64,000 nucleotides of DNA from an uncultured Mycoplasmatota bacterium (GTDB lineage Bacteria > Bacillota_I > Bacilli_A > RF39 > UBA660). The first letter of the stretch is position 1; every line of letters starts with the position of its first letter. The DNA lies in assembly GCA_900552495.1 (NCBI GenBank), contig URZY01000002.1:151144-215143 (forward strand), read 5' to 3'. A model generated the notes under the pieces. The model saw only the letters and a list, made by a program, of their open reading frames with translations. It searched no databases and was not told the origin of the DNA. The position numbers and the translations under genes are program-made. This document shows, in pieces, positions 18,266-27,622 of the stretch.

Positions 18266-19909
18266 ATAATTTTCTGTTTTATAATAACATTCAAAATCAA
18301 TCATATCACCATTTACTGTATTTTTAACTTTCTTTTCACATACACAACCATCATCATAAGTAAATTTCCCTGTTTTTGCATCATAGGCAACATCACAACT
18401 AGAATCAATTTCTATTTTATCTTCATAATCACTTATTAAATAGCCATCACTAGTCTTTTCCATCTCTACTAAATATATCTTTTTAGCATTTTCAATCAAT
18501 TTATTCGCTACTTTGTCATTGCAAACAATCTCTATTTCTCCATCATCTACATAATAACTTCTAAGTATTTTGTTTTCTAAATCCTTTTTAAATAACCTCA
18601 TAAATTCATCAAAATCCAAGAACGTATTATTATACAAATAATAACCATTCATACCATAAATATCTTCCTCAGACACTCTTATTGATTTAAAAAATGCTTT
18701 TTCTTGTTTTCCAATCACTTTAATGCTCTTATCATCCATACTATTATCAACTTTAATATTATAATGTATAGAACCATAATTTTCATGAGCGAAGATAACC
18801 ATATTATCTTCATAAGTTAAATAAATTGTTTTTTCAACTATCTCTTCGTCGTCAAGCGCCTCATCAGTTATTTTGAATTCACTCAATCCAAGCAAACCAA
18901 TGCCACAACCAACACCAAATAAAATTAGGGAAATCAAGAAAATATAACTCATTATTTTTAAGTTAGTCTTTTTGTTTATAATAAAATAAATCATTAATAA
19001 CAAAATAATTACATTAATAACGATAGCCGCAATAATTCCAATATCTGCACCTATAAACATCATAGAATATTTGCTAAAGGAAATTGAAAGTACTAAACAT
19101 ATCACTAAAACAACAAGTGAAACTATAAAACACAAAACAAACATTGCCACAAAAAACTTAACTGTCCAAATAACTATCTTTGAAATAATAGACAAAAAGG
19201 CATATGTCGTATGTTTTTCATCTCTAATGATAACTTTAGGTTCTTTTTTTAATTGAAATTTAGATAATCCAAAATTTTTCTTTTCTGGATTTTTTTCTGT
19301 TGTTTTTTCATTTTCTACCTTAACATTATCAGTATTTTCCTTGTTTTCATTAATTACCTTATCATAATAATCTAAATATCTAATTTTAAATACATGAATA
19401 AAAACAATTACTGAAAATCCAGCCCCAATTATTTGCAATATTGCACATATAACCTCACGAATTGTCCAATAAACTCTATCAGGGAGAAATCCCACCAAAT
19501 TCATAACAATAGAAGACCCACCTTCTGAGATTATTATTACTAAAACAAATAAGCACAAAGCCAAAATCCCAAGTTCTACAACACATCTTAAACCACTAGT
19601 AAATTTCATACTTCCAAACATGTTAATACTTTTAGTCACAAATTCTAATAAAGAATCAAAAATAAAACCAAAATTATTTTTATTCTTTCTTTCACACTGT
19701 GTAATATCACTTACCTTATCATTAATAAGATCATCCATTCTACAATCAAATATATTACAGATTTGAACAATCTTATCGGTTTCTGGATAAGTATTATTAC
19801 TTTCCCACTTAGACACTGATTGTCTAGATACATTTAGTTTTGATGCCAACTCCTCTTGTGAAAGACCTGCTTTCTTTCTAAGTGAAATTAGTTTATCACC
19901 AAACTTCAT
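18257..19909 (-). CDS. XRE-family regulator with membrane-spanning C-terminal domain
   Basis: The roughly 550-aa protein begins with a Cro/C1-type helix-turn-helix (about 1-65: MKFGDKLISLRKKAGLSQEELA, then SRQSVSKWE and YPETDKIVQI). A region of about six membrane helices follows (about 110-350) with an acidic linker, and a C-terminal outer domain of about 200 residues containing several Cys. This layout suggests a membrane-tethered regulator that senses an outside signal; the signal is unknown. AGAGGTGATAAT before ATG 19909 decides the start. Confidence 0.85.
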   Translation of the reverse strand: MKFGDKLISLRKKAGLSQEELASKLNVSRQSVSKWESNNTYPETDKIVQICNIFDCRMDDLINDKVSDITQCERKNKNNFGFIFDSLLEFVTKSINMFGSMKFTSGLRCVVELGILALCLFVLVIIISEGGSSIVMNLVGFLPDRVYWTIREVICAILQIIGAGFSVIVFIHVFKIRYLDYYDKVINENKENTDNVKVENEKTTEKNPEKKNFGLSKFQLKKEPKVIIRDEKHTTYAFLSIISKIVIWTVKFFVAMFVLCFIVSLVVLVICLVLSISFSKYSMMFIGADIGIIAAIVINVIILLLMIYFIINKKTNLKIMSYIFLISLILFGVGCGIGLLGLSEFKITDEALDDEEIVEKTIYLTYEDNMVIFAHENYGSIHYNIKVDNSMDDKSIKVIGKQEKAFFKSIRVSEEDIYGMNGYYLYNNTFLDFDEFMRLFKKDLENKILRSYYVDDGEIEIVCNDKVANKLIENAKKIYLVEMEKTSDGYLISDYEDKIEIDSSCDVAYDAKTGKFTYDDGCVCEKKVKNTVNGDMIDFECYYKTENYLE

Positions 19910-20005
19910 ATTATCACCTCTTTCGCTATTAATCATATGCTAAAACGCGGTTGCAATCTACCAACTTTACTTGGAAATTTGTAAATTTTCAGTTGCATTA
20001 CTACC

Positions 20006-20034
20006 ATTTTATCATAAAAAAATACAAATTGTAG
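20006..20034 (-). promoter_or_regulatory. Possible XRE gene promoter overlapped by a palindrome
   Basis: TAAAAT (20011-20006) could be a -10. The corresponding -35 position is poor and lies inside the palindrome TACAA-A-TTGTA (20023-20033), of the TACAA/TTGTA type bound by many XRE repressors. Autoregulation is a guess. Confidence 0.35.
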
Positions 20035-20080
20035 TTGTCATAACAATTTCTCTTAATATTTACACATTTAATATTAAAAA

Positions 20081-20110
20081 TAAAAAGTAGTATAAATTCT
20101 ACTACTTTTC
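20081..20110 (-). terminator. Intrinsic terminator of the acyl-CoA ligase gene
   Basis: Ten-base-pair stem AAAAGTAGTA/TACTACTTTT with a seven-base loop, U-rich tail on the minus strand; overlaps the stop codon. Confidence 0.8.
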
Positions 20111-21880
20111 GTTGCCATTCTTCTTTGAATTATATTTATCTATTTCTTCTTGTTCTAACTTTTTATAATCCATCTTATTTAATAACGTCTTAGGAAGTTC
20201 ATTTCTAAACTCAAATTCTCGAGGAACTGAATAAACAGCTAATTCCTCTTTGCATAATTCCTTTAACTCTTTTTTTAGCTTTGCTGTTTCCTTGCATCCT
20301 TCCTTTAACATAATAAAAGCCTTTGGTACTTGCATCTTATATGGATGAGGGATTCCAACTACACAGCATTTCGCAACATCAGGATGCTTTTCTATAACTT
20401 GCTCTATTTGCGCAGGATAAACATTAAATCCACTAGAAATAATCATTCTTTTCAAACGTTGTGTAAAATAAATTATTCCATCCGGTGTAATATAACCTAG
20501 GTCTCCAGAATGCAACCATATTTTTCCGTCTGAATGTCTTCTTATAATCTTCTTTGTTTCTTCCTCATTATTTAAATAACCCATCATTACTGTTGGACTA
20601 TTAATACAAATTTCTCCCTCTTCACCAAAAGGTACTTCTTCATCTGTATCTAGCTTGCAGATCTTCACAATTGTTCCTACTAAAGGAATTCCTATTGATC
20701 CCGGCTCGTTTGTTCCTTCAAACGTATAAGCTGCCGCCGCTACACACTCAGTCATTCCATATCCTTTTGTTATATCAATTCTTGCTCCATGAGTGTGAAG
20801 AAAATTATTAATTTTATCTTCCATTGCTAAAGTCAAGGAATCTCCCCCACTAATCATATATTTTAAACTCGATAAATCGACATCCTCAAATCGTTTATTA
20901 TTAAGCATTGCTTCCCATAATGTTGGCACTCCAACTAAAACATTAGGATGATACTTTTTAATTATACTGTGGAATCTTTTCCCATCAAACTCTGGAATTA
21001 AAATAACCTCTACTCGAAAGCAAAGCGGTGTATGCATAGAAACACACAAACCAAAACCATGGAAGTTTGGCATAATAGTCATTATTCTTTCCCTTGGTTT
21101 CACAGTCGGAATAACCAAACTTGCTTGCTGACACTCTGCATTAAAATTAAAATTCGAAAGCATTATCCCCTTAGGTTTGCCAGTTGTCCCACCACTATGT
21201 AAAATAACTGCTAAATCTTTACTTTTCATATTGGCTGTATAGCTTTTTCCATAGGTCATTCCCTTAAACATAAAACTTCCCCAAGACATATAATCACTAT
21301 CGTTCATTTTTGGCTTTTTAATTTTTAAGCCACGGGTAATTGTATAACCAAAAGCTAGCCCCTTAGGCATAGAATCCTTTGGTGATACCATAACCGTTTT
21401 ATGAACCAAAGTTTCATTTAACTGATCCTTAACCTTCTCATAAGCAAAATCAACTAAAACCAATACTCGAGATTTAGATTCTTGTAAATAGTATTTAATT
21501 TCACTACCCCCAGATAAAGGATGAATCATATCCGCGACCGCTCCAATTTTATTAATTGCATAAAAACAGATCAATGCCTCTGGAGTATTGGGTAAACATA
21601 TAGTAACAATATCCTTTTCCTTGACTCCTAAAGATCTAAAGGCCTTTGCCGCTACATCAATTTTATCAAACATTTCACCAAAGCTCATTCGCGAGCCAAA
21701 ATAATTCAATGCTGTAAAATCCGTATCATCCCCTACGCATTCCACTAAATAATTATAGATCGTTTTATCCGTATAATTTATCTTACGATCTTCTTTCGAA
21801 TAATAATTTAACCAAGGTTGATCATCACTACTTTGCTGCTTAAAAAATTTATGGATAAAATCCTTAACCATTCTCATCAT
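20102..21880 (-). CDS. Acyl-CoA synthetase / AMP-binding enzyme
   Basis: The 592-aa protein is an ANL-superfamily ligase: P-loop LHSGGTTGKPKGIM (about 225-240), GYGMTECVAAAAY (adenylate-binding), WLHSGDLGYITPDG and KRMIISSGFNVYPAQIEQ (hinge), and LPKTLLNKMDYKKL with the catalytic Lys region. It activates a carboxylic acid, most likely a fatty acid, to the CoA thioester through an acyl-AMP. The substrate cannot be read from sequence. It stands alone with its own promoter and terminator. Confidence 0.88.
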   Translation of the reverse strand: MMRMVKDFIHKFFKQQSSDDQPWLNYYSKEDRKINYTDKTIYNYLVECVGDDTDFTALNYFGSRMSFGEMFDKIDVAAKAFRSLGVKEKDIVTICLPNTPEALICFYAINKIGAVADMIHPLSGGSEIKYYLQESKSRVLVLVDFAYEKVKDQLNETLVHKTVMVSPKDSMPKGLAFGYTITRGLKIKKPKMNDSDYMSWGSFMFKGMTYGKSYTANMKSKDLAVILHSGGTTGKPKGIMLSNFNFNAECQQASLVIPTVKPRERIMTIMPNFHGFGLCVSMHTPLCFRVEVILIPEFDGKRFHSIIKKYHPNVLVGVPTLWEAMLNNKRFEDVDLSSLKYMISGGDSLTLAMEDKINNFLHTHGARIDITKGYGMTECVAAAAYTFEGTNEPGSIGIPLVGTIVKICKLDTDEEVPFGEEGEICINSPTVMMGYLNNEEETKKIIRRHSDGKIWLHSGDLGYITPDGIIYFTQRLKRMIISSGFNVYPAQIEQVIEKHPDVAKCCVVGIPHPYKMQVPKAFIMLKEGCKETAKLKKELKELCKEELAVYSVPREFEFRNELPKTLLNKMDYKKLEQEEIDKYNSKKNGNEK

Positions 21881-21925
21881 TTTAATAACCTCTTCTTTAT
21901 TTATTTTCTAACACACTACTGTCTA

Positions 21926-21954
21926 ATATTATCATGAAAAAATATAAAATTCAA
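21926..21954 (-). promoter_or_regulatory. Predicted promoter of the acyl-CoA ligase gene
   Basis: TTGAAT (21954-21949) and TAATAT (21931-21926) with a 17-base spacer on the minus strand. Confidence 0.55.
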
Positions 21955-21989
21955 ATTTGTATAATGACGCTATATATTACAATACCAAT

Positions 21990-22020
21990 AAAAAAGGTAT
22001 TCAACAAATTTTGAATACCT
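21990..22020 (-). terminator. Intrinsic terminator of the MacB-like gene
   Basis: Perfect 10-bp hairpin AGGTATTCAA/TTGAATACCT followed by TTTTTT on the minus strand, five bases after the stop codon. Confidence 0.9.
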
Positions 22021-22025
22021 CTATA

Positions 22026-24572
22026 TTATTCAGTTCGAAGCGCTTCCACAGGATCCTTAACTGAAGCAACTCTTGCCGGAATTAAACCAGCAATCATTGT
22101 TAAAAAGACACTTATTAAAATTAAAACAACCGCTCCAACAATTGGTAAACTACTAATTCCGCTAACACCAGTCAAAGCCTTAATAACCATATTTATTGGA
22201 ATATTTAAAAGTACTGTTACCAAGACACCAAACAAACCAGCTGCAAATCCTACAATCAATGTTTCCGCATTAAATACTCGTGATACATCTTTTTTACTAG
22301 CTCCAATCGCTCTTAAAATTCCAATTTCTTTAGTTCGCTCTAATACTGAAATATAAGTAATAATTCCAATCATTATACTAGATACTACCAGTGAAATAGA
22401 AACAAAACTAATAAGTACATAACTGACAATATCAATAATCCCTGTAATCCCACTCATTAACATTCCAACTAAATCACTATAATTAATTATATTTTCTTCA
22501 TGACCGTTTCTTTCTTGTTTCTCATTATATTTAGTTATCACATCTTTAATAGAATCTTTAGACTCAAAATCCTTAGCATAAATATGAATAGAACTAGGAT
22601 TTTCTAAATCAATGGCCCCTAAATCCCGAAGTATAGTCTCATAAGTAGCCTCACTTTGTTCACGATACATATCAACTAAATCAGCAATTTCTTCTGGAGA
22701 TAAAGTTGCCAAATAAGCTTGTTGTTCAGGTGTTAACTTTTCGATACTAAAATCATCATCTTCAAAATTAAGTCCCGTAATAACATTTGTTTCCGGATTA
22801 TCCTTTTGTTCCTTAACAATTACTGCCTCATTAGCCTTATTTATGATATATGTTTCTAATTCTTTAGTATATAAAATTCCACCCATAGAATTAGTAGTAA
22901 TTGTAACATCCTCATTTGGTCTTATTATTCCCACAACTTTTAAAGTTTCCGCTGCATCTACTTTTTCCTTTAAATAAGCTTCATCTTCGCGCTTATCAAC
23001 CCACATATTACCAACTTTTTTATAATAATCACTATTTAATAAAAATTTAAATTCTAAGTCAAGTATTTCATCAAAAGTATAACTCTCTATTTTCGACTCA
23101 ACTTCTTCACCCTTCATAATCTTTTGTAGCATTTCTTCCAATTCTTCTTGATCTTTCAACCCAATTGCATAAAGAACATAATCTGATACACGATTATTGG
23201 AATCCATCAATAATACCACTTCATTATATTTTTCCGGCATTCTACCAGCCACAACTTCATACAACTGGTTATTTAAATCATCATTCTCAAACATCTGTGT
23301 CCATACATCACCAATCATCATTCTAGAATCGGTCCCAAATCCCATACTTTCCATTACTGAATCAGGATGAACTTGTAAAACACCATCCGAAGTATCAGCT
23401 TTAAAAATTTGTAAATCAAGATCATATTGATAGCTTATTTCGCTAGCATATTCATCTAAAACTTTTTTCTCTTCAACATAATCCTTAAAATCTTTAATGT
23501 TATTTGTCTCAATCTTACTACCAAAAATACTCATCATATCACCAATAGTATTATTAGAGTAAACTTTTTTACTTCCTTTACTTTCTTCTATCGCTTCTTT
23601 CTGTCTTTCCTGTGCTTCGGTCATAATCGAAGTCATATCAACTGAATTAGCTTCAATTGTAAGTGGATAAGAGGTAAGTGTTTCTTTTTGAACTCGATCA
23701 ATATATTCCTGAACACCACTTGATAAAGACAAAATAAGCGCAATTCCAATAATTCCAATACTACCAGCAAATGCCGTTAAAATGGTTCTCCCCTTTTTTG
23801 TCATCAAATTATTTAAACTAAGACCAAGTGCTGTTTTAAAAGACATATTTGTTCTTTTATCTTTCTTCTGTTTAACAACCTCTTTGGTATCTACTGTAAA
23901 AGGATTCGTATCGTTAGTAACCACACCATCCTTTAATTCAATAATACGAGTAGAATATGTTTCCGCCAATTCTCTATTATGTGTAACCATAACTACCAAG
24001 CGATCTTTAGCAACTTCCTTTAATAAGTTCATTATTTGTTCACTAGTTTTTGAATCAAGCGCTCCAGTCGGCTCATCAGCTAAAACAATATCCGGATTAT
24101 TAACCAACGCCCTAGCAATTGCCACTCGTTGCATTTGTCCACCAGATAATTGGTTAGGCCTTTTATACATATGTTCTTTTAAACCAACACTAGCTAAAGC
24201 TTTTTCGGCTTTTCTTCTTCTTTCTTTTTTAGATACACCCGATAATGTTAAAGCCAATTCAACATTAGATAAAATGCTTTGATGAGTAATTAAATTATAA
24301 CTTTGAAAAACAAAGCCAATTTTATGATTTCTATAAGTATCCCAATCTCTATCTGTATATTCTTTAGTACTGACACCATTAATAATTAAATCTCCAGCTG
24401 TATACTTATCTAGTCCTCCAATAATATTAAGTAATGTTGTCTTACCACTACCAGAAGGTCCTAATATAGAAACAAATTCATTTTCACGAAAACTTATACT
24501 CACTTCATCTAATGCTTTTTGATCAAAAGATTCTGTCGTATAAATTTTACTAATTTTTTTTATTTCCAACAA
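22026..24572 (-). CDS. MacB/FtsX-type ABC transporter, ATPase fused to permease
   Basis: The 848-aa protein has an N-terminal ATPase domain (about 1-225: Walker A GPSGSGKTT, signature LSGGQMQR, Walker B VLADEPTGALD), a linker, a membrane helix near 265-285, a large outer domain of about 400 residues and three C-terminal helices with the FtsX signature LERTKEIGILRAIGASKKDV. This is the MacB/LolD-type mechanotransmission architecture with both domains in one chain. Translation probably starts at TTG 24572 behind GGAGGAG. Substrate unknown; no regulator or partner adjoins. Confidence 0.88.
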   Translation of the reverse strand: MLEIKKISKIYTTESFDQKALDEVSISFRENEFVSILGPSGSGKTTLLNIIGGLDKYTAGDLIINGVSTKEYTDRDWDTYRNHKIGFVFQSYNLITHQSILSNVELALTLSGVSKKERRRKAEKALASVGLKEHMYKRPNQLSGGQMQRVAIARALVNNPDIVLADEPTGALDSKTSEQIMNLLKEVAKDRLVVMVTHNRELAETYSTRIIELKDGVVTNDTNPFTVDTKEVVKQKKDKRTNMSFKTALGLSLNNLMTKKGRTILTAFAGSIGIIGIALILSLSSGVQEYIDRVQKETLTSYPLTIEANSVDMTSIMTEAQERQKEAIEESKGSKKVYSNNTIGDMMSIFGSKIETNNIKDFKDYVEEKKVLDEYASEISYQYDLDLQIFKADTSDGVLQVHPDSVMESMGFGTDSRMMIGDVWTQMFENDDLNNQLYEVVAGRMPEKYNEVVLLMDSNNRVSDYVLYAIGLKDQEELEEMLQKIMKGEEVESKIESYTFDEILDLEFKFLLNSDYYKKVGNMWVDKREDEAYLKEKVDAAETLKVVGIIRPNEDVTITTNSMGGILYTKELETYIINKANEAVIVKEQKDNPETNVITGLNFEDDDFSIEKLTPEQQAYLATLSPEEIADLVDMYREQSEATYETILRDLGAIDLENPSSIHIYAKDFESKDSIKDVITKYNEKQERNGHEENIINYSDLVGMLMSGITGIIDIVSYVLISFVSISLVVSSIMIGIITYISVLERTKEIGILRAIGASKKDVSRVFNAETLIVGFAAGLFGVLVTVLLNIPINMVIKALTGVSGISSLPIVGAVVLILISVFLTMIAGLIPARVASVKDPVEALRTE

Positions 24573-24621
24573 ACAAACTCCTCCATTTTATTTCATAGTA
24601 TGCTATTAAACTACAGTTATG

Positions 24622-24650
24622 ATTGTACCATGATAATAAGTATTATTCAA
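24622..24650 (-). promoter_or_regulatory. Predicted promoter of the MacB-like gene
   Basis: TTGAAT (24650-24645) and TACAAT (24627-24622) with a 17-base spacer on the minus strand, 50 bases before the start codon. Confidence 0.6.
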
Positions 24651-24684
24651 TAAATTGAAAAATAAAAATAATTTTTAATAATTT

Positions 24685-24720
24685 AAAAAGCTAAAGTTTA
24701 TTTAACCAAAACTTTAGCCT
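24685..24720 (-). terminator. Intrinsic terminator of folD
   Basis: GCTAAAGT/ACTTTAGC hairpin with TTTTT tail on the minus strand; its 5' arm is inside the last folD codons. Confidence 0.75.
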
Positions 24721-25594
24721 TTTCTATTCCTTTATTTAATATTTCTTCTACCTCTCTGCCATATCTAGCTTTAGCAGTATTATAAGCAAGCATACATATA
24801 GTCATCGGTCCTACACCACCAACCGGTGGAGTTATCAAGCTTGCAACCGGATAGACATCATCATAAGAAACATCACCAACTGTCTTCCCTTCAGCATTTT
24901 TATGAACACCAACATCAACAACCACAGAATTCTCACTTATATAATCTCTAGTAATCATCTCTGGTTTTGACATTGCCGCTACCACAATATCAGCGCTACG
25001 ACATATATCATCTAAATTATCGGTCTTTGAATGACATAGAGTAGTCGTCGAATTCTCCTTTAAAAATAATTGTTCTAATGGTTTGCCAACAATATTACTT
25101 CTATTAATTATGCAGACTCTTTTGCCTAACAAATCAACTCCATAAGCCTTTAATAAAGCAACAATTCCTTTCGGAGTACATGGTTCCAAGCAATCGCTAC
25201 CCACTACTAATCTACCAATTGAACTAGTAGTCAATCCATCAACATCTTTATTCCAAGCAATAGTATCTAATATTTCCCGTTCAAAATTACTATTTTCCTT
25301 TGGTAATGGCAATTGGAGCATTACTCCATCAATTTGCTCATCATCATTAATATTTTTAATAACATTAATCAACTCACCTGTAGAAATACTATCAAAATGT
25401 CTACTCTCAACTAAATATTTTCCTAACTTTTCCAATTTCCTTTTCTTCATATTTGCATACATTTCTCCACCAAAATCATTGCCAACAGAAATATCTACTA
25501 TTTTTAATGGTTGAGCCTGCTTAACTGTTAAATACTGTACTAATTCGTCATATAAAACCTCGCTAACCAATGTCCCATTCATTTTCTTTTCCAT
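24698..25594 (-). CDS. folD: Methylene-THF dehydrogenase / cyclohydrolase
   Basis: The protein (298 aa) interconverts 5,10-methylene-, methenyl- and 10-formyl-tetrahydrofolate. It shows DGVMLQLPLP, KDVDGLTTSSIGRL, PCTPKGIVALL, IINRSNIVGKPL and TPPVGGVGPMTICMLAYN, all FolD signatures. In the usual N-terminal YxxxK motif the catalytic Lys region reads YANMKKRKLEKLG. GAGGAGG precedes ATG 25594. It is the last gene of a unit beginning with two small membrane-protein genes. Confidence 0.93.
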   Translation of the reverse strand: MEKKMNGTLVSEVLYDELVQYLTVKQAQPLKIVDISVGNDFGGEMYANMKKRKLEKLGKYLVESRHFDSISTGELINVIKNINDDEQIDGVMLQLPLPKENSNFEREILDTIAWNKDVDGLTTSSIGRLVVGSDCLEPCTPKGIVALLKAYGVDLLGKRVCIINRSNIVGKPLEQLFLKENSTTTLCHSKTDNLDDICRSADIVVAAMSKPEMITRDYISENSVVVDVGVHKNAEGKTVGDVSYDDVYPVASLITPPVGGVGPMTICMLAYNTAKARYGREVEEILNKGIEKAKVLVK

Positions 25595-25641
25595 AACAAC
25601 CTCCTCACTAATAAAGCGGACTCTAAATCCGCTAATTTCTA

Positions 25642-26073
25642 TCACTCTTCAATTAAACTAACTACAAAATCATAGTCATCTTCACTAATTTTATATATTC
25701 CATTATAAGGTTCTTCAATATAATACTTTTCTTTTTTTGAATATAAATAAAAACTTCCAACAGCATCTTCTTTATAATTAAGTCTAATAGAGACTAAATT
25801 TTCAACCTCAGTCGGAGCATCTTGAACACTAACACTTTGCGTTTTTAAATTTAATTCCGATAAACCATTCAAAATTTTATCCATTTTCTCTGTCTCCGCA
25901 ACCGTAACTATACCTGTTGGCAACTCATATGATATTGAAGACAAATTATGACTATTTGGAATATCCGGTACATAAACTTGCCGAGTCGCTAGCTTATACC
26001 AAACAATTCCACCTATTGCTAAAACAACAACTACCGCAACAATAATACTAACAATTTTATTTTTGTTTTTCAT
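25642..26073 (-). CDS. Membrane-anchored protein, DUF5301-like
   Basis: The protein (143 aa) has one N-terminal membrane helix (about 7-25) and an outer domain with YYIEEPYNGIYKI near its end, a motif I associate with DUF5301; that assignment is from memory. GGGAGAAGTGAT precedes ATG 26073. The start lies inside the end of the small upstream gene, so translation is coupled. Function unknown. Confidence 0.55.
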   Translation of the reverse strand: MKNKNKIVSIIVAVVVVLAIGGIVWYKLATRQVYVPDIPNSHNLSSISYELPTGIVTVAETEKMDKILNGLSELNLKTQSVSVQDAPTEVENLVSIRLNYKEDAVGSFYLYSKKEKYYIEEPYNGIYKISEDDYDFVVSLIEE

Positions 26074-26194
26074 TTCTATCACTTCTCCCTTTTTTATCAA
26101 TATATTTTCTACTTGTAAAATAGCCTATCAAATAACCAGCTACCCCAATAATAGACATAACTAATAAGTTAAGTATTGATCCTTCTAAATTCAT
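26057..26194 (-). CDS. Small membrane protein (45 aa)
   Basis: An ATG at 26194 behind TTGGAGGCATCT opens a 45-codon frame ending TAA at 26057: MNLEGSILNLLVMSIIGVAG, then YLIGYF and a basic tail TSRKYIDKKGRSDRNEKQK. One hydrophobic helix with a positive C-terminus is clear. It overlaps the start of the next gene by 17 bases in another frame. A TATAAT lies about 20-30 bases upstream. The strong ribosome binding site and coupling argue it is real. Confidence 0.65.
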   Translation of the reverse strand: MNLEGSILNLLVMSIIGVAGYLIGYFTSRKYIDKKGRSDRNEKQK

Positions 26195-26230
26195 ATAGAT
26201 GCCTCCAATTCTACAAAACAATTATATCAT

Positions 26231-26256
26231 AAAAAAATAGATCAATCGACCTATTT
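26231..26256 (-). terminator. Intrinsic terminator of the HD-domain gene
   Basis: Nine-base-pair stem AAATAGGTC/GATCTATTT with GATT loop and seven T on the minus strand. Confidence 0.8.
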
Positions 26257-26276
26257 TCAAAACATTTACACATTTA

Positions 26277-26771
26277 CTAATCTTTAATAAAATTAAATAC
26301 ATAATATCTAATGATTTCTTTCAAAGCACAATATTTATCAACGAAAGTCAAAACCCAACCTTCTTTAGTCTTCGGAAAACTTATTGTCATTGGCCACATA
26401 TGATTAACAATCATATCTTTCTCTATTTCATTAAGCTCAAAAATTTTTGTCGCATTTTCATAAGCAGTTTTTCCATGCGTAAAAGCATGCCATTTATTTT
26501 CTTTTCCCGGAACTCGCCAATCGTATAAAAATAAATCATGTAACATTGCTCCTCTTACAGCCGAAACATAATCAAACCCTAACATTTTACAAATTCTATA
26601 GCAATGAAAACTAGCTTCATAGCAATGAGCATAGCAGCTTGTATTACAATGCTGCTTATACAGCTTCATTCGTTGTACTACTCGATCCGTTGATACCTCA
26701 TAAATCAAGTTCCTAAATTCTTTTAAATTAACACTTTTAGAATATGCCTTTGTAAGTTTCATCTGCCTCAC
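26277..26771 (-). CDS. HD-domain phosphohydrolase-like protein
   Basis: The 164-aa protein has the HD metal-site pattern: His in YEASFHCYRI, then GAMLHDLFLYDW (the HD doublet), and later His residues in HGKTAYEN and IVNHMWP. Short single-domain HD proteins of this kind often act on nucleotides or phosphate esters. Four Cys lie in the first third. It originally probably followed alr directly: a degenerate alr 3' end lies 50 bases upstream of its start. Substrate unknown. Confidence 0.8.
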   Translation of the reverse strand: MRQMKLTKAYSKSVNLKEFRNLIYEVSTDRVVQRMKLYKQHCNTSCYAHCYEASFHCYRICKMLGFDYVSAVRGAMLHDLFLYDWRVPGKENKWHAFTHGKTAYENATKIFELNEIEKDMIVNHMWPMTISFPKTKEGWVLTFVDKYCALKEIIRYYVFNFIKD

Positions 26772-26822
26772 CTCTAAGTCCTAGTGACATTATACCACAT
26801 AATAGGTTAAAGATAAACATCC

Positions 26823-26875
26823 ATTTTCAATAAGCTAATTTAATATATTTTTTTTCTCACCTTGTTTACATATCT
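26823..26875 (-). repeat. Degenerate second copy of the alr 3' end (downstream edge of cassette)
   Basis: 26823-26848 matches 30522-30547 at 25 of 26 positions, and the homology continues with no gap but more mismatches to 26875. On the minus strand it reads I-C-K-Q-G-E-K-K-N-I-L-N-stop, against I-G-K-R-V-E-R-K-Y-I-L-N-stop at the end of Alr. It is in direct orientation to the alr end and closes the 3.7-kb ABC cassette. Confidence 0.8.
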
Positions 26876-26971
26876 CAATATTTTTCTTAAATTCTCAAGA
26901 ATTTATTCATTTAATATCATTTCAACCTTATTTTATTATACCTTAATCAATTATTTATATAAAATTAACCA

Positions 26972-27622
26972 TTAAATTTCATTTTTGTTCTTTAATAAAG
27001 TTATTTCACCACCATCGATTTTATATATCTCATCACAAAGTATTTTTACATCGTCTTGAATATGCGTAGCAATAATAATTATCTTCTTATTTTTCTTCTC
27101 ATCTAAAAGAATTTGACGGATTTTTTGGGAACTTTTATCATCTAAACCATTAAAGGGCTCATCTAATATTAAAATCTTAGGATCCTCCATTAAAACTTGT
27201 GCAATACCTAGTTTTTGTTTCATACCTAAAGAATATTTATGATATTTTTTATCTTTATCTTCATATAAATCAACTAATTTCAATACCTCATCAACTTCAT
27301 CTTCACCAATAAGATTTTGAATTGAAGCTAACAATAACAAATTTTCTTTGCCTGTTAACTCTGGCATAAAATTTGGCTTTTCAATAAGAGCTCTTGTACT
27401 TGGTGGAAATATTTTTTCCTTATTAATATCAATACTATCATAAAGAATTTCACCTGTTGTTGGGCTATAAAAAGAACAAAGTAATTTCAATAACACACTT
27501 TTACCAGAACCATTTCTGCCTACCAATCCATATATTTTTCCTTCTTCAAAAGAAAGATTAATATTTTTTAAGATTTCTACATCTTTAAATTTTTTTGTAA
27601 CATTTTTTATTTCTATTTTCAT
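26972..27622 (-). CDS. ABC transporter ATPase, bacteriocin-immunity (LanF/BcrA-like) type
   Basis: The 216-aa protein has Walker A GRNGSGKSV, signature YSLGMKQKLGIAQ, Walker B ILILDEPFNGLD and H-loop IATHIQDD. The SLGMKQ(R/K)LGIA form of the signature is the one seen in LanF, BcrA and related self-protection ATPases. It is last in the cassette and overlaps the stop of the preceding permease by one base. It would energise the ABC-2-type membrane subunits encoded upstream. Immunity is inference; general ABC-2 efflux is the alternative. Confidence 0.85.
   Translation of the reverse strand: MKIEIKNVTKKFKDVEILKNINLSFEEGKIYGLVGRNGSGKSVLLKLLCSFYSPTTGEILYDSIDINKEKIFPPSTRALIEKPNFMPELTGKENLLLLASIQNLIGEDEVDEVLKLVDLYEDKDKKYHKYSLGMKQKLGIAQVLMEDPKILILDEPFNGLDDKSSQKIRQILLDEKKNKKIIIIATHIQDDVKILCDEIYKIDGGEITLLKNKNEI

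Noticed and set aside
26772..26971. Extra gene or RNA in the 200-base gap before the HD gene
   Set aside because: Apart from the alr-like remnant I see only AT-rich sequence; a TTCTTGAGAA-type inverted repeat near 26890 lacks a U tail and is not convincing.
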